From assembly GCA_946061495.1 (NCBI GenBank), contig CAMGSV010000168.1, forward strand, positions 1 through 5,359: a DNA stretch of 5,359 nucleotides, read 5' to 3'. The stretch comes from an uncultured Spirochaetales bacterium. Its GTDB lineage: Bacteria > Spirochaetota > Spirochaetia > Treponematales > Treponemataceae. A program made the position numbers and the translations under genes. Below, one piece after another: positions 1-3,961 of this stretch (positions are counted from its first letter, which is position 1; each line of letters starts with the position of its first letter). Under the pieces are notes generated by a model. It had not been told where the DNA came from, ran no database searches, and saw only the letters and a program-made list of their open reading frames with translations.

Positions 1-54
1 AGGTTCCAGTGCCACGTATGCTGAACCATTATAATATCCATGAACACTATGCAT
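1..54 (-). CDS. 5' end of a small gene, possible antitoxin (partial, runs off the left edge)
   Basis: Eighteen codons are visible, MHSVHGYYNGSAYVALEP, beginning at ATG 54-52 on the minus strand. An AGGAGG Shine-Dalgarno sequence sits at 64-59, four bases before the ATG, and a strong promoter lies upstream (99-127), so a real gene start is likely although only its head is present. The pattern 'V-x-G-Y-Y-[ND]-G ... P/A-L-E-P' resembles the start of many short antitoxins that precede PIN-type or similar toxins, but this is recognition from 18 residues and not a family assignment. It lies 140 bp downstream of hipT on the same strand and has its own promoter, so it need not be part of the hip operon. 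If it is an antitoxin, the toxin would lie beyond the left edge. Confidence 0.55.
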   Translation of the reverse strand, partial: MHSVHGYYNGSAYVALEP

Positions 55-58
55 AAAT

Positions 59-64
59 CCTCCT
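59..64 (-). promoter_or_regulatory. Shine-Dalgarno sequence of the left-edge gene
   Basis: AGGAGG on the minus strand, followed by ATTT and then ATG. The match to the anti-SD is perfect but the spacing of four bases is short. It is the main reason for calling the truncated gene at the edge. Confidence 0.6.
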
Positions 65-98
65 AATCCTTTGAATTACTTCATTGAATCTTGCAGAA

Positions 99-127
99 AT
101 TATACATCTTTTCTCCCCACCCCGCAA
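99..127 (-). promoter_or_regulatory. sigma-70-type promoter for the left-edge gene
   Basis: On the minus strand TTGCGG (127-122) is followed by a 17-bp spacer and a perfect TATAAT (104-99). The expected start of transcription is near position 92, giving a leader of about 38 bases before the ATG at 54. The -35 matches only TTG of the consensus. The promoter lies wholly between hipT and the next gene, so that gene can be expressed independently of hipBST. Confidence 0.6.
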
Positions 128-194
128 GCCAGCCCATCATTGAAGAATCAGCCCTTTGGTTTTGGGGAAAAGGCATACAGAAAAAGTATCAGTC

Positions 195-1157
195 TCATGA
201 AAGTCTATTCATCCTTTCTGTCATCAACGACATAAAAGATGATTTTTCGCTTTCACAGATGAAAGAGTCTGCTACGACTGTCAAAAGTTTTTCTTTCAAA
301 GAAAGAAGTTTATTTATCATTTTATAAGCAGCATTTTCTGGAATTTTACAGCTTTGCGCAAATGTCAAAAAATCAGCCTTCCTGATATTTGCCCTCTTGC
401 CGTTCATTGTCAATGCAAATTCCTCTGTATCTTCTGGCATCACAATGGTAACGGGAAGTAAGTCATAAGCCGGAGACAGTACAAAATTTCTTGATTTGGG
501 TTCAGCTTCGATTAAGGAAAAATTCTTTAAATGCATGTCGGAATTCCCGGTAACAAAACAGAAAAGTAATCGATAGAAAAGTTCTGCACTATCCAATCCA
601 ATATTAGAAGAGTATTGCGAAATAATTTTGGCACAGCGTTCATAAGACGATTTATATTTTTCCTCTGTCAATCGCCCTGATAACTGGCAAAAATCCTCCA
701 TTGCAAACAGCTCAGTCCCAGATTTTGAAGAAAGCCTGTCTATTCGCTTTGTAATATATGCAAATCCATCCTGTAGTTTTACAAGGGCATTCGGCACCGT
801 TTTTATTCCTGCAACCTTTGCAAGCATCATTACAAGCCGCTCCATTTCAGGAAGATGCATAAACTCTTCCACTTGCGGCTTTAGGATGTAGCCTGCTGGA
901 TACCCCACAATAGCAAGCCTCGTTTCTTTTTCTTTTGACAGATGTAAAGAAAGCTTCTTCTGGACTCCAGCAATCGTAAAGCCTTTTGAAACAGTCTCTG
1001 AGACAAGGAGCTCCAACTGCTCATTTGAAATTAAAATTTCAGGAAATTGATTTGTTCCAAAAAAGGACTTTACGCATTTTTTATGCCATTGATTCTGTAT
1101 TTCAGAGGAGTCCTCGGAGAGTATTTCTTTTCCACAACAAAGGCACATTGTCTTCAT
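195..1157 (-). CDS. hipT: HipT/HipA-type serine/threonine kinase toxin with cysteine-rich N-terminus
   Basis: A 320-residue protein with the HipA kinase fold. In order: a cysteine cluster at the N-terminus (C5, C7, C8, H25, C28), which looks like a metal site; the glycine-rich loop TIAGVQKK at 61-68; a likely ATP-binding lysine in YILKP (K93); ITKRIDR at 135-141; the catalytic loop GNSDMHLKN (204-212), with D207 and N212; and the metal-binding aspartate in PAYDLLP (D232). It lacks the N-terminal subdomain of HipA, which is encoded separately as hipS just upstream. HipA-family kinases of this kind phosphorylate aminoacyl-tRNA synthetases (GltX for HipA, TrpS for HipT of enteropathogenic E. coli) and halt translation; the target here is unknown. 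I chose ATG 1157, which overlaps the hipS stop by one base (TAATG); an in-frame ATG at 1202 lies inside hipS. No good Shine-Dalgarno sequence precedes it, so translation is probably coupled to hipS. No active-site residue appears to be missing. Confidence 0.9.
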   Translation of the reverse strand: MKTMCLCCGKEILSEDSSEIQNQWHKKCVKSFFGTNQFPEILISNEQLELLVSETVSKGFTIAGVQKKLSLHLSKEKETRLAIVGYPAGYILKPQVEEFMHLPEMERLVMMLAKVAGIKTVPNALVKLQDGFAYITKRIDRLSSKSGTELFAMEDFCQLSGRLTEEKYKSSYERCAKIISQYSSNIGLDSAELFYRLLFCFVTGNSDMHLKNFSLIEAEPKSRNFVLSPAYDLLPVTIVMPEDTEEFALTMNGKRANIRKADFLTFAQSCKIPENAAYKMINKLLSLKEKLLTVVADSFICESEKSSFMSLMTERMNRLS

Positions 1158-1486
1158 TATCTTGTAGTCCCGACAGAAACATCTCCGATTGTATCCTTGC
1201 AAGCTACAAGCAAAATTCCAAATCTATCCCGGCTGTCTATTTTCCAGTTTCTAGAAACAACATTCAAAAGCCAGCCCTCAGGAATGAGACCGTCAAAAAA
1301 AGAAAAGAGCGTCTTGCTTTCAAAGGGTTCTTTTTGTAGAGGAAGCGTTAAGCTTACCGCCAATGGATTTTCAATGGAAAGATAGTCCTTGTCATATTCA
1401 AATTTGTATCCAGAATCTGTTTCGCTTACCACTCCTGCAAATATATTTTGAACAAAAACAAATCCCTGTCTATATGCGGAAGGCAT
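1157..1486 (-). CDS. hipS: HipS: HipA N-terminal subdomain as a separate protein, likely the antitoxin
   Basis: A 109-residue protein matching the N-terminal 'couple_hipA' subdomain of HipA: a beta-rich start (GFVFVQNIFAGVV), KFEYDKDYL at 28-36, the SLTLPL motif at 45-50, FFDGLIPEGW at 63-72, and the closing GDVSVG at 101-106. In fused HipA proteins this segment is joined to the kinase core. In the E. coli O127:H6 HipBST system the homologue HipS is the antitoxin and inserts a conserved tryptophan into the HipT active site. W72 in the PEGW motif is the natural candidate for that residue here (inference). The start ATG 1486 overlaps the hipB stop (TAATG) and is preceded by a GGAGG Shine-Dalgarno sequence inside the last codons of hipB. 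The stop overlaps the hipT start in the same way. HipS plus HipT total 429 residues, close to one full HipA. Confidence 0.88.
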   Translation of the reverse strand: MPSAYRQGFVFVQNIFAGVVSETDSGYKFEYDKDYLSIENPLAVSLTLPLQKEPFESKTLFSFFDGLIPEGWLLNVVSRNWKIDSRDRFGILLVACKDTIGDVSVGTTR

Positions 1487-1710
1487 TATTCAACACCTCC
1501 GCCTTGCAACGAAGATTTTTTAATAACTCCCAAGCAGCTTCCAAACATGGAAAGCGCCTGATTTACCTTGTCCATTCTACAGCTTTCTTTGCCCTGCTCA
1601 AGCTCACGGATAAAACGAAGACCAAGACCACTTCTAATTGCAAATTCTTCCTGTGTGAGCCCTGCATGCTTGCGTTCTCTTTTGATGAACTCAGCGATTG
1701 TATCATTCAT
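1486..1710 (-). CDS. hipB: HipB-like XRE-family DNA-binding protein
   Basis: A 74-residue protein with one helix-turn-helix: GLTQEEFAIRSGLGLRFIRELEQGK at about 17-41, followed by RMDKVNQALSMFG. The run GLGLRFIRELEQGK and the following MDKVNQAL are typical of the HipB (Y4mF) family, so the call rests on sequence as well as on position. It should dimerise, repress the operon by binding the twin palindromes just upstream, and anchor HipS/HipT in a complex. It has no long C-terminal tail; its last codons (GGGVE) contain the Shine-Dalgarno sequence of hipS. The ATG at 1710 is the only start upstream of the helix-turn-helix, and its leader has no clear Shine-Dalgarno sequence, suggesting weak initiation on a short leader. 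Confidence 0.88.
   Translation of the reverse strand: MNDTIAEFIKRERKHAGLTQEEFAIRSGLGLRFIRELEQGKESCRMDKVNQALSMFGSCLGVIKKSSLQGGGVE
1496..1500 (-). promoter_or_regulatory. Shine-Dalgarno sequence of hipS, inside hipB
   Basis: GGAGG on the minus strand, nine bases before the hipS ATG at 1486, formed by the GGC-GGA-GGT codons at the end of hipB. With the TAATG overlap, this indicates that hipS can be initiated efficiently and is coupled to hipB, whereas hipT lacks such a site. The antitoxin genes are therefore likely to be translated better than the toxin gene. Confidence 0.65.
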
Positions 1711-1720
1711 ACAACTATTT

Positions 1721-1738
1721 TACACCCGATTGGGTATA
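1721..1738. promoter_or_regulatory. hip operator 1 (proximal palindrome)
   Basis: TACACCCGATTGGGTATA: two 7-base arms (TACACCC/GGGTATA) around GATT, with one mismatch between the arms. It lies 11-28 bases upstream of the hipB ATG and covers the probable -10 box. An identical copy is found 41 bp further upstream. The layout is that expected of a HipB-type operator. Confidence 0.75.
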
Positions 1739-1760
1739 AAATCAAGGCTTGCAACCACAA
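1733..1760 (-). promoter_or_regulatory. probable hipBST promoter
   Basis: On the minus strand TTGTGG (1760-1755), a 16-bp spacer and TATACC (1738-1733). The -10 lies inside operator 1 and the -35 directly abuts operator 2, so HipB bound at either site would block RNA polymerase. The transcription start would fall near 1726, giving a leader of about 16 bases. The boxes are only moderately close to consensus; the call leans on the operator context. Confidence 0.4.
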
Positions 1761-1761
1761 C

Positions 1762-1779
1762 TACACCCGATTGGGTATA
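1762..1779. promoter_or_regulatory. hip operator 2 (distal palindrome)
   Basis: An exact copy of operator 1 (TACACCCGATTGGGTATA), and the identity continues for four more bases (AAAT). The centres are 41 bp apart, about four helical turns, so two repressor dimers would sit on the same face of the DNA and could bridge. Confidence 0.75.
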
Positions 1780-1892
1780 AAATTTACAACACGTACAATT
1801 CAGAGTATTCTAGGTAAAGTGATTTTATGAATCGTATTAAGCCTGTGTTTGTCATGGTTTTATCAAATCGCAAATTTTCTGAAAACTTTGAA

Positions 1893-2076
1893 CTGCCCCA
1901 TCCGCCAAGGCAGACCTCTCCCAGTGGCACCCTCCCCTACGGACTGGGAACCCCGAAAAAAGTATGTTCACCGCCAACGTCCATGGACCAAACGTCCCTC
2001 GTGGACCTACTCCGCAAGCCGCCACAAGGGCGGACCGGCCACGGTTGCTTGTCATACACACCGAATCAGGCCCTGC
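1893..2076 (-). other. GC-rich structured non-coding stretch between the NusG paralogue and hipBST
   Basis: This is the GC-rich part of a 366-bp gene-free interval. It has no convincing coding frame but several inverted repeats: CCGCC/GGCGG with a 5-base loop (about 2022-2036); the palindrome GTCCATGGAC (1979-1988); a perfect 7-bp pair TCCCAGT/ACTGGGA at 1919-1925 and 1943-1949 with a 17-base G-rich loop on the minus strand; and CTGCC/GGCAG (1893-1897, 1909-1913). A T-run on the minus strand (1962-1956) is not directly preceded by a stem, so I see no clear intrinsic terminator. It may be a leader RNA, an attenuator region or a dispersed intergenic repeat; it stops abruptly where the AT-rich hip region begins. 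Confidence 0.4.
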
Positions 2077-2598
2077 TCAGACCCAGCCCTCCAGCGGCTC
2101 CGCCTCCTCGTACAGCAGGTCGAAATTCTTGCCCTCTGGGCTCAAGCTGGTAGCCACCGTAATCCGGTGCTTCTTCTTGTTCACCTTGTACACATTGTTC
2201 TCAAGCCCCATCATGGGGCCGGACACCGCCCGCATTCGCCTCCCCGGCAGGAAGGCCACCCGGGAAACATCGAAGTACTCGCCGTGGCTCATGAAAAGCC
2301 TCAGCTCCTCCAGGGCGTCTCCCTCAATGGCCTGGGGACGCTCGTTGGTGGGCAGGAGGCTGTAGAACTCATGGATTCCGTTGATGACGGAAAAAACATC
2401 CCTGGACAGCCGCTCCACCTGCAGGAACAGGTAGCCGGGGAACACCGGCGCATCCACATACTCCCCCCCCCTGCGGCAGAACTTCCGCTGGAAGAAGTAC
2501 AGTCGGGCCTTTATTCCATGGGCAGCGAGCGTTTCCTCCGCACGTTCCTTGAACTGAGCCTCGCATCCATTTCTCACCATCAGACAGTACAACTCCAC
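2077..2598 (-). CDS. NusG paralogue, specialised transcription antitermination factor (LoaP/RfaH/UpxY-like)
   Basis: A 173-residue protein with a NusG N-terminal (NGN) domain, starting LYCLMVRNGCE at 3-13 and carrying the family motif FPGYLFLQV at 53-61. A KOW-type C-terminal domain follows at about 117-150 (PGRRMRAVSGPMMGLENNVYKVNKKKHRITV region). Such paralogues bind RNA polymerase and suppress termination or pausing in particular operons, usually the one in which they lie or that follows. The length and closeness to a small regulator argue against housekeeping NusG, which normally sits between secE and rplK. I chose the GTG at 2598: it gives the canonical NusG start and has GGAGG ten bases upstream (2613-2609). 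An ATG at 2682 would add 28 residues translated from the operator palindrome. Nine consecutive G (2471-2463 on the minus strand, codons for R43-E46) lie inside the NGN domain. Which subfamily it belongs to cannot be settled by eye. Confidence 0.85.
   Translation of the reverse strand: MELYCLMVRNGCEAQFKERAEETLAAHGIKARLYFFQRKFCRRGGEYVDAPVFPGYLFLQVERLSRDVFSVINGIHEFYSLLPTNERPQAIEGDALEELRLFMSHGEYFDVSRVAFLPGRRMRAVSGPMMGLENNVYKVNKKKHRITVATSLSPEGKNFDLLYEEAEPLEGWV
2463..2471 (-). repeat. poly-G tract (9 G) inside the NusG paralogue
   Basis: Nine C on the plus strand, read as AGG GGG GGG GAG (Arg-Gly-Gly-Glu) in the gene. Gain or loss of one base would shift the frame; one of the shifted frames ends at 2369, removing the rest of the NGN domain and the whole KOW domain. 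Tracts of this length are known elsewhere as slipped-strand phase-variation sites. Confidence 0.8.
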
Positions 2599-2608
2599 AG
2601 CTGAACTT

Positions 2609-2613
2609 CCTCC
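2609..2613 (-). promoter_or_regulatory. Shine-Dalgarno sequence deciding the GTG start of the NusG paralogue
   Basis: GGAGG, part of GGGAGGAA, ten bases before the GTG at 2598. The spacing is slightly long, but no other candidate start has a comparable site. Confidence 0.6.
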
Positions 2614-2667
2614 CAAAAAAAGCCATACAACCAGCCGCCAACTGAGGCGGGGGAATGTCTTGCAAAA

Positions 2668-2702
2668 AAGCCTATCACTCATTCAAAATGAGTGATAGGC
2701 TT
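2668..2702. promoter_or_regulatory. perfect 16-bp inverted repeat, likely operator shared by the divergent genes
   Basis: The arms AAGCCTATCACTCATT (2668-2683) and AATGAGTGATAGGCTT (2687-2702) are perfectly complementary, separated by CAA. The sub-site TATCACTCATT occurs a third time at 2707-2717, and the core GAGTGAT again at 2735-2741, all within the divergent promoter region. This is the pattern of a multi-site operator, most simply for the neighbouring XRE protein. On the minus strand the stem is followed by six T (2669-2664), so it could also act as an intrinsic terminator or attenuator ahead of the NusG paralogue if transcription starts far enough upstream. Confidence 0.7.
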
Positions 2703-2707
2703 ATAAT
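2702..2707 (+). promoter_or_regulatory. candidate -10 box for the XRE gene
   Basis: TATAAT on the plus strand, overlapping the last base of the inverted repeat. The -35 at standard spacing would lie within the palindrome (2679-2684, TCATTC) and does not match the consensus, so this promoter would be weak or activated. A second candidate, TATAGT at 2750-2755, has no -35 at a usable distance and lies too close to the start codon. Confidence 0.3.
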
Positions 2708-2732
2708 ATCACTCATTTTAACCTTGTGTCAA
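2703..2732 (-). promoter_or_regulatory. promoter of the NusG paralogue
   Basis: On the minus strand a perfect TTGACA (2732-2727), an 18-bp spacer and TATTAT (2708-2703). The predicted start near 2696 falls inside the inverted repeat, about 98 bases before the GTG start, so a repressor bound there would block initiation. The half-site copy at 2707-2717 overlaps the -10 box. Confidence 0.6.
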
Positions 2733-2762
2733 TAGAGTGATTTCTCATTTATAGTGAGTGTC

Positions 2763-3089
2763 ATGGATTCGTATCAGCAATGTTTTATAGAAAATCTAAA
2801 ATTGTACCGTAAGCAGGCTGGTCTTTCCCAGGCAAAGCTGGCAGAGCTCTGTGATGTATCCAATGGCACAATAGGCAACATCGAATGCGGAGTCACCAAG
2901 CCTTCCTTTGACCTGCTGATTCTCATGGCACAATCCCTCCAGGTCCAGCCAGAACAACTTTTTCACCTTCAAAAAGACCAGCAGGAGCCAAGGTGCCAGC
3001 AGCAGCGGTTCACCGACAGCCAAATCAAGACCATTCAGGACACCCTTACCCATGCCATACAGGATGCACTGGACAAGATGAGGCAATAA
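2763..3089 (+). CDS. XRE-family helix-turn-helix regulator
   Basis: A 108-residue protein with an HTH_3 domain at about 7-68: FIENLKLYRKQAGLSQAKLAELC leads into helix 2, and VSNGTIGNIECGVTKPS into the recognition helix. A glutamine-rich linker (QQEPRCQQQ, about 73-81) joins it to a C-terminal amphipathic helix (IKTIQDTLTHAIQDALDKMRQ region, 88-108) that may serve dimerisation. It is transcribed away from the NusG paralogue across an interval packed with symmetrical sites, so control of itself and of that gene is the likeliest role. The ATG at 2763 was preferred; a GTG three codons upstream (2754) is also possible and neither has a good Shine-Dalgarno sequence. The first part of the gene is more AT-rich than the rest. 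No enzymatic or membrane part is visible. Confidence 0.85.
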   Translation: MDSYQQCFIENLKLYRKQAGLSQAKLAELCDVSNGTIGNIECGVTKPSFDLLILMAQSLQVQPEQLFHLQKDQQEPRCQQQRFTDSQIKTIQDTLTHAIQDALDKMRQ

Positions 3090-3124
3090 AATCTACAACA
3101 AACGTATTTTGATTCTTGTTGAAT

Positions 3125-3164
3125 AAAAAAAAGCCACTGCCAGCACGTCGCTGACAATGGCTTT
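3125..3164 (-). terminator. intrinsic terminator of the BI-1/YccA gene
   Basis: On the minus strand a stem (3164-3150 with 3144-3130; 13 of 15 pairs, two C-A mismatches, loop GACGT) runs straight into eight T (3132-3125). It starts 22 bases after the stop of the membrane protein gene. Read on the plus strand the stem is followed by only a short T stretch, so it may weakly terminate the convergent XRE transcript as well. Confidence 0.85.
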
Positions 3165-3185
3165 CATTATGCAAACTGGTGCGTC

Positions 3186-3875
3186 CTAGTTCTTCTTCCC
3201 AAACAGCCGCAGCAGGGACAGGAAGATGTTGATGAAGTCCAAGTAGAGCTCCAGGGCCATCACCACGGATGCCTTGGCGAAGATGTCGCTGCCGTCGGAT
3301 CGCTCCGCAATGGCGAACGCCTTCTGGGTGTCGTAGGCGGTGAGGCCCACGAAGATGCCCACCGTCAGCAGCGAGAGGAGCCAGTCCAGACCGCTGGAAC
3401 GAAGGAAGATGTTCACCAGGCTGGCAATCACCACACCGATAAGGGCCATCACCAGGTAGCGTCCCACGGAACGCAGGTCCGACTTGGTGACACGACCATA
3501 GATGCTCATACCAGCGAACATTCCTGCCGAAATCAAGAAGACGCTGAAGATGGAGGTGGCCGTATACACGATGAAGATGGAGGCCATGGTCACCCCATTG
3601 AGGACCGCATACAGGATGAACACCAGGCCGGCAGCGGAGGCGCTCATGGCATGGACCCGGGCAGTAAAGAAGAAGACCAGCGCCAGCTCCGCAATGACCA
3701 GTCCGTAGAACACCATCCGGTTGCCAAATATGAACTGCAGGGCGGCAGGACTTGTGGCCACGCCAAAGGCAGTCAGGCCGCTCAATGCCAAGGCCAGGGT
3801 CATCCAGGTGTAGACCCCGGACATAAACTTCTTGCGAGCCGCATCACTGGTTCGCACAATCATTGAATCATTCAT
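3186..3875 (-). CDS. Bax inhibitor-1/YccA family integral membrane protein
   Basis: A 229-residue protein with seven hydrophobic segments at about 21-42, 56-71, 80-105, 108-126, 138-157, 164-180 and 200-222, the expected number for the BI-1 (UPF0005) family. The family signature GLTAYDTQKA lies at 177-186, and the final helix carries LYLDFINIFL (210-219). D182 and D213 correspond to the aspartate pair that gates calcium leak in the characterised Bacillus homologue YetJ. Bacterial members are proposed to affect calcium flux or to interact with membrane proteases (FtsH for YccA); which applies here is unknown. The ATG at 3875 was chosen over the adjacent ATG at 3878, because GGAGG (3885-3881) is five bases from the former and only two from the latter. 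It follows tyrS by 86 bp on the same strand and appears to have its own promoter. Confidence 0.9.
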   Translation of the reverse strand: MNDSMIVRTSDAARKKFMSGVYTWMTLALALSGLTAFGVATSPAALQFIFGNRMVFYGLVIAELALVFFFTARVHAMSASAAGLVFILYAVLNGVTMASIFIVYTATSIFSVFLISAGMFAGMSIYGRVTKSDLRSVGRYLVMALIGVVIASLVNIFLRSSGLDWLLSLLTVGIFVGLTAYDTQKAFAIAERSDGSDIFAKASVVMALELYLDFINIFLSLLRLFGKKN

Positions 3876-3880
3876 CATTC

Positions 3881-3885
3881 CCTCC
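3881..3885 (-). promoter_or_regulatory. Shine-Dalgarno sequence deciding between two adjacent ATGs
   Basis: GGAGG, two bases before the first ATG (3878) and five before the second (3875). The spacing favours the second. Confidence 0.6.
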
Positions 3886-3904
3886 GAAAAAAGAATTTCG
3901 CTTT

Positions 3905-3930
3905 AAAAAAAGATACCATGGCTAGGATCC
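3905..3930 (-). terminator. weak terminator candidate between tyrS and the BI-1 gene
   Basis: On the minus strand GGATCC and GGTATC can form five to six pairs with one bulged T around the loop TAGCCAT, followed by seven T (3911-3905). The stem is short and it overlaps the putative promoter of the BI-1 gene, so at best it is a partial terminator that lets some tyrS transcripts continue. Confidence 0.35.
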
Positions 3931-3938
3931 GCCGTCAA
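3910..3938 (-). promoter_or_regulatory. candidate promoter for the BI-1/YccA gene
   Basis: On the minus strand TTGACG (3938-3933), a 17-bp spacer and TATCTT (3915-3910): five of six and four of six consensus bases. The transcription start would be near 3903, leaving a leader of about 28 bases to the ATG at 3875. Confidence 0.45.
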
Positions 3939-3961
3939 CAGGGAACCCCAGTCGCCGCTCC

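Noticed and set aside
81..144. Direct repeats TCATTGAA at 81-88 and 137-144 around the left-edge promoter
   Set aside because: Eight bases in an AT-rich region with no further symmetry; too short to call an attachment site or operator.
1155..1488. hipS/hipT as one hipA gene broken by a frameshift
   Set aside because: Both junctions are clean TAATG overlaps, hipS has its own Shine-Dalgarno sequence and ends at the natural domain border (GDVSVG), and hipT has an extra cysteine-rich segment before the kinase core. This fits an established split architecture better than a recent mutation.
1852..2061. Minus-strand open frame of 69 codons after the NusG paralogue
   Set aside because: It crosses the composition boundary, has no ribosome binding site, and its translation does not look like a folded protein. 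The inverted repeats explain the sequence better.
1827..2604. Overlapping plus-strand open frames, including one of 251 codons
   Set aside because: They run antisense through the NusG paralogue and are proline/histidine-rich, as expected of shadows of a GC-rich gene. The minus-strand frame has clear NGN and KOW motifs.
2599..2682. ATG at 2682 as the start of the NusG paralogue
   Set aside because: The 28 extra residues would be translated from the operator palindrome and leader. NusG proteins begin right at the LYCLMVRNG strand, and the GTG at 2598 has a Shine-Dalgarno sequence.
3092..3121. CAACAA/TTGTTG inverted repeat after the XRE gene as its terminator
   Set aside because: The stem is six AT-rich pairs with a 14-base loop and no T-run follows on the plus strand; the neighbouring 3125-3164 hairpin is much stronger.
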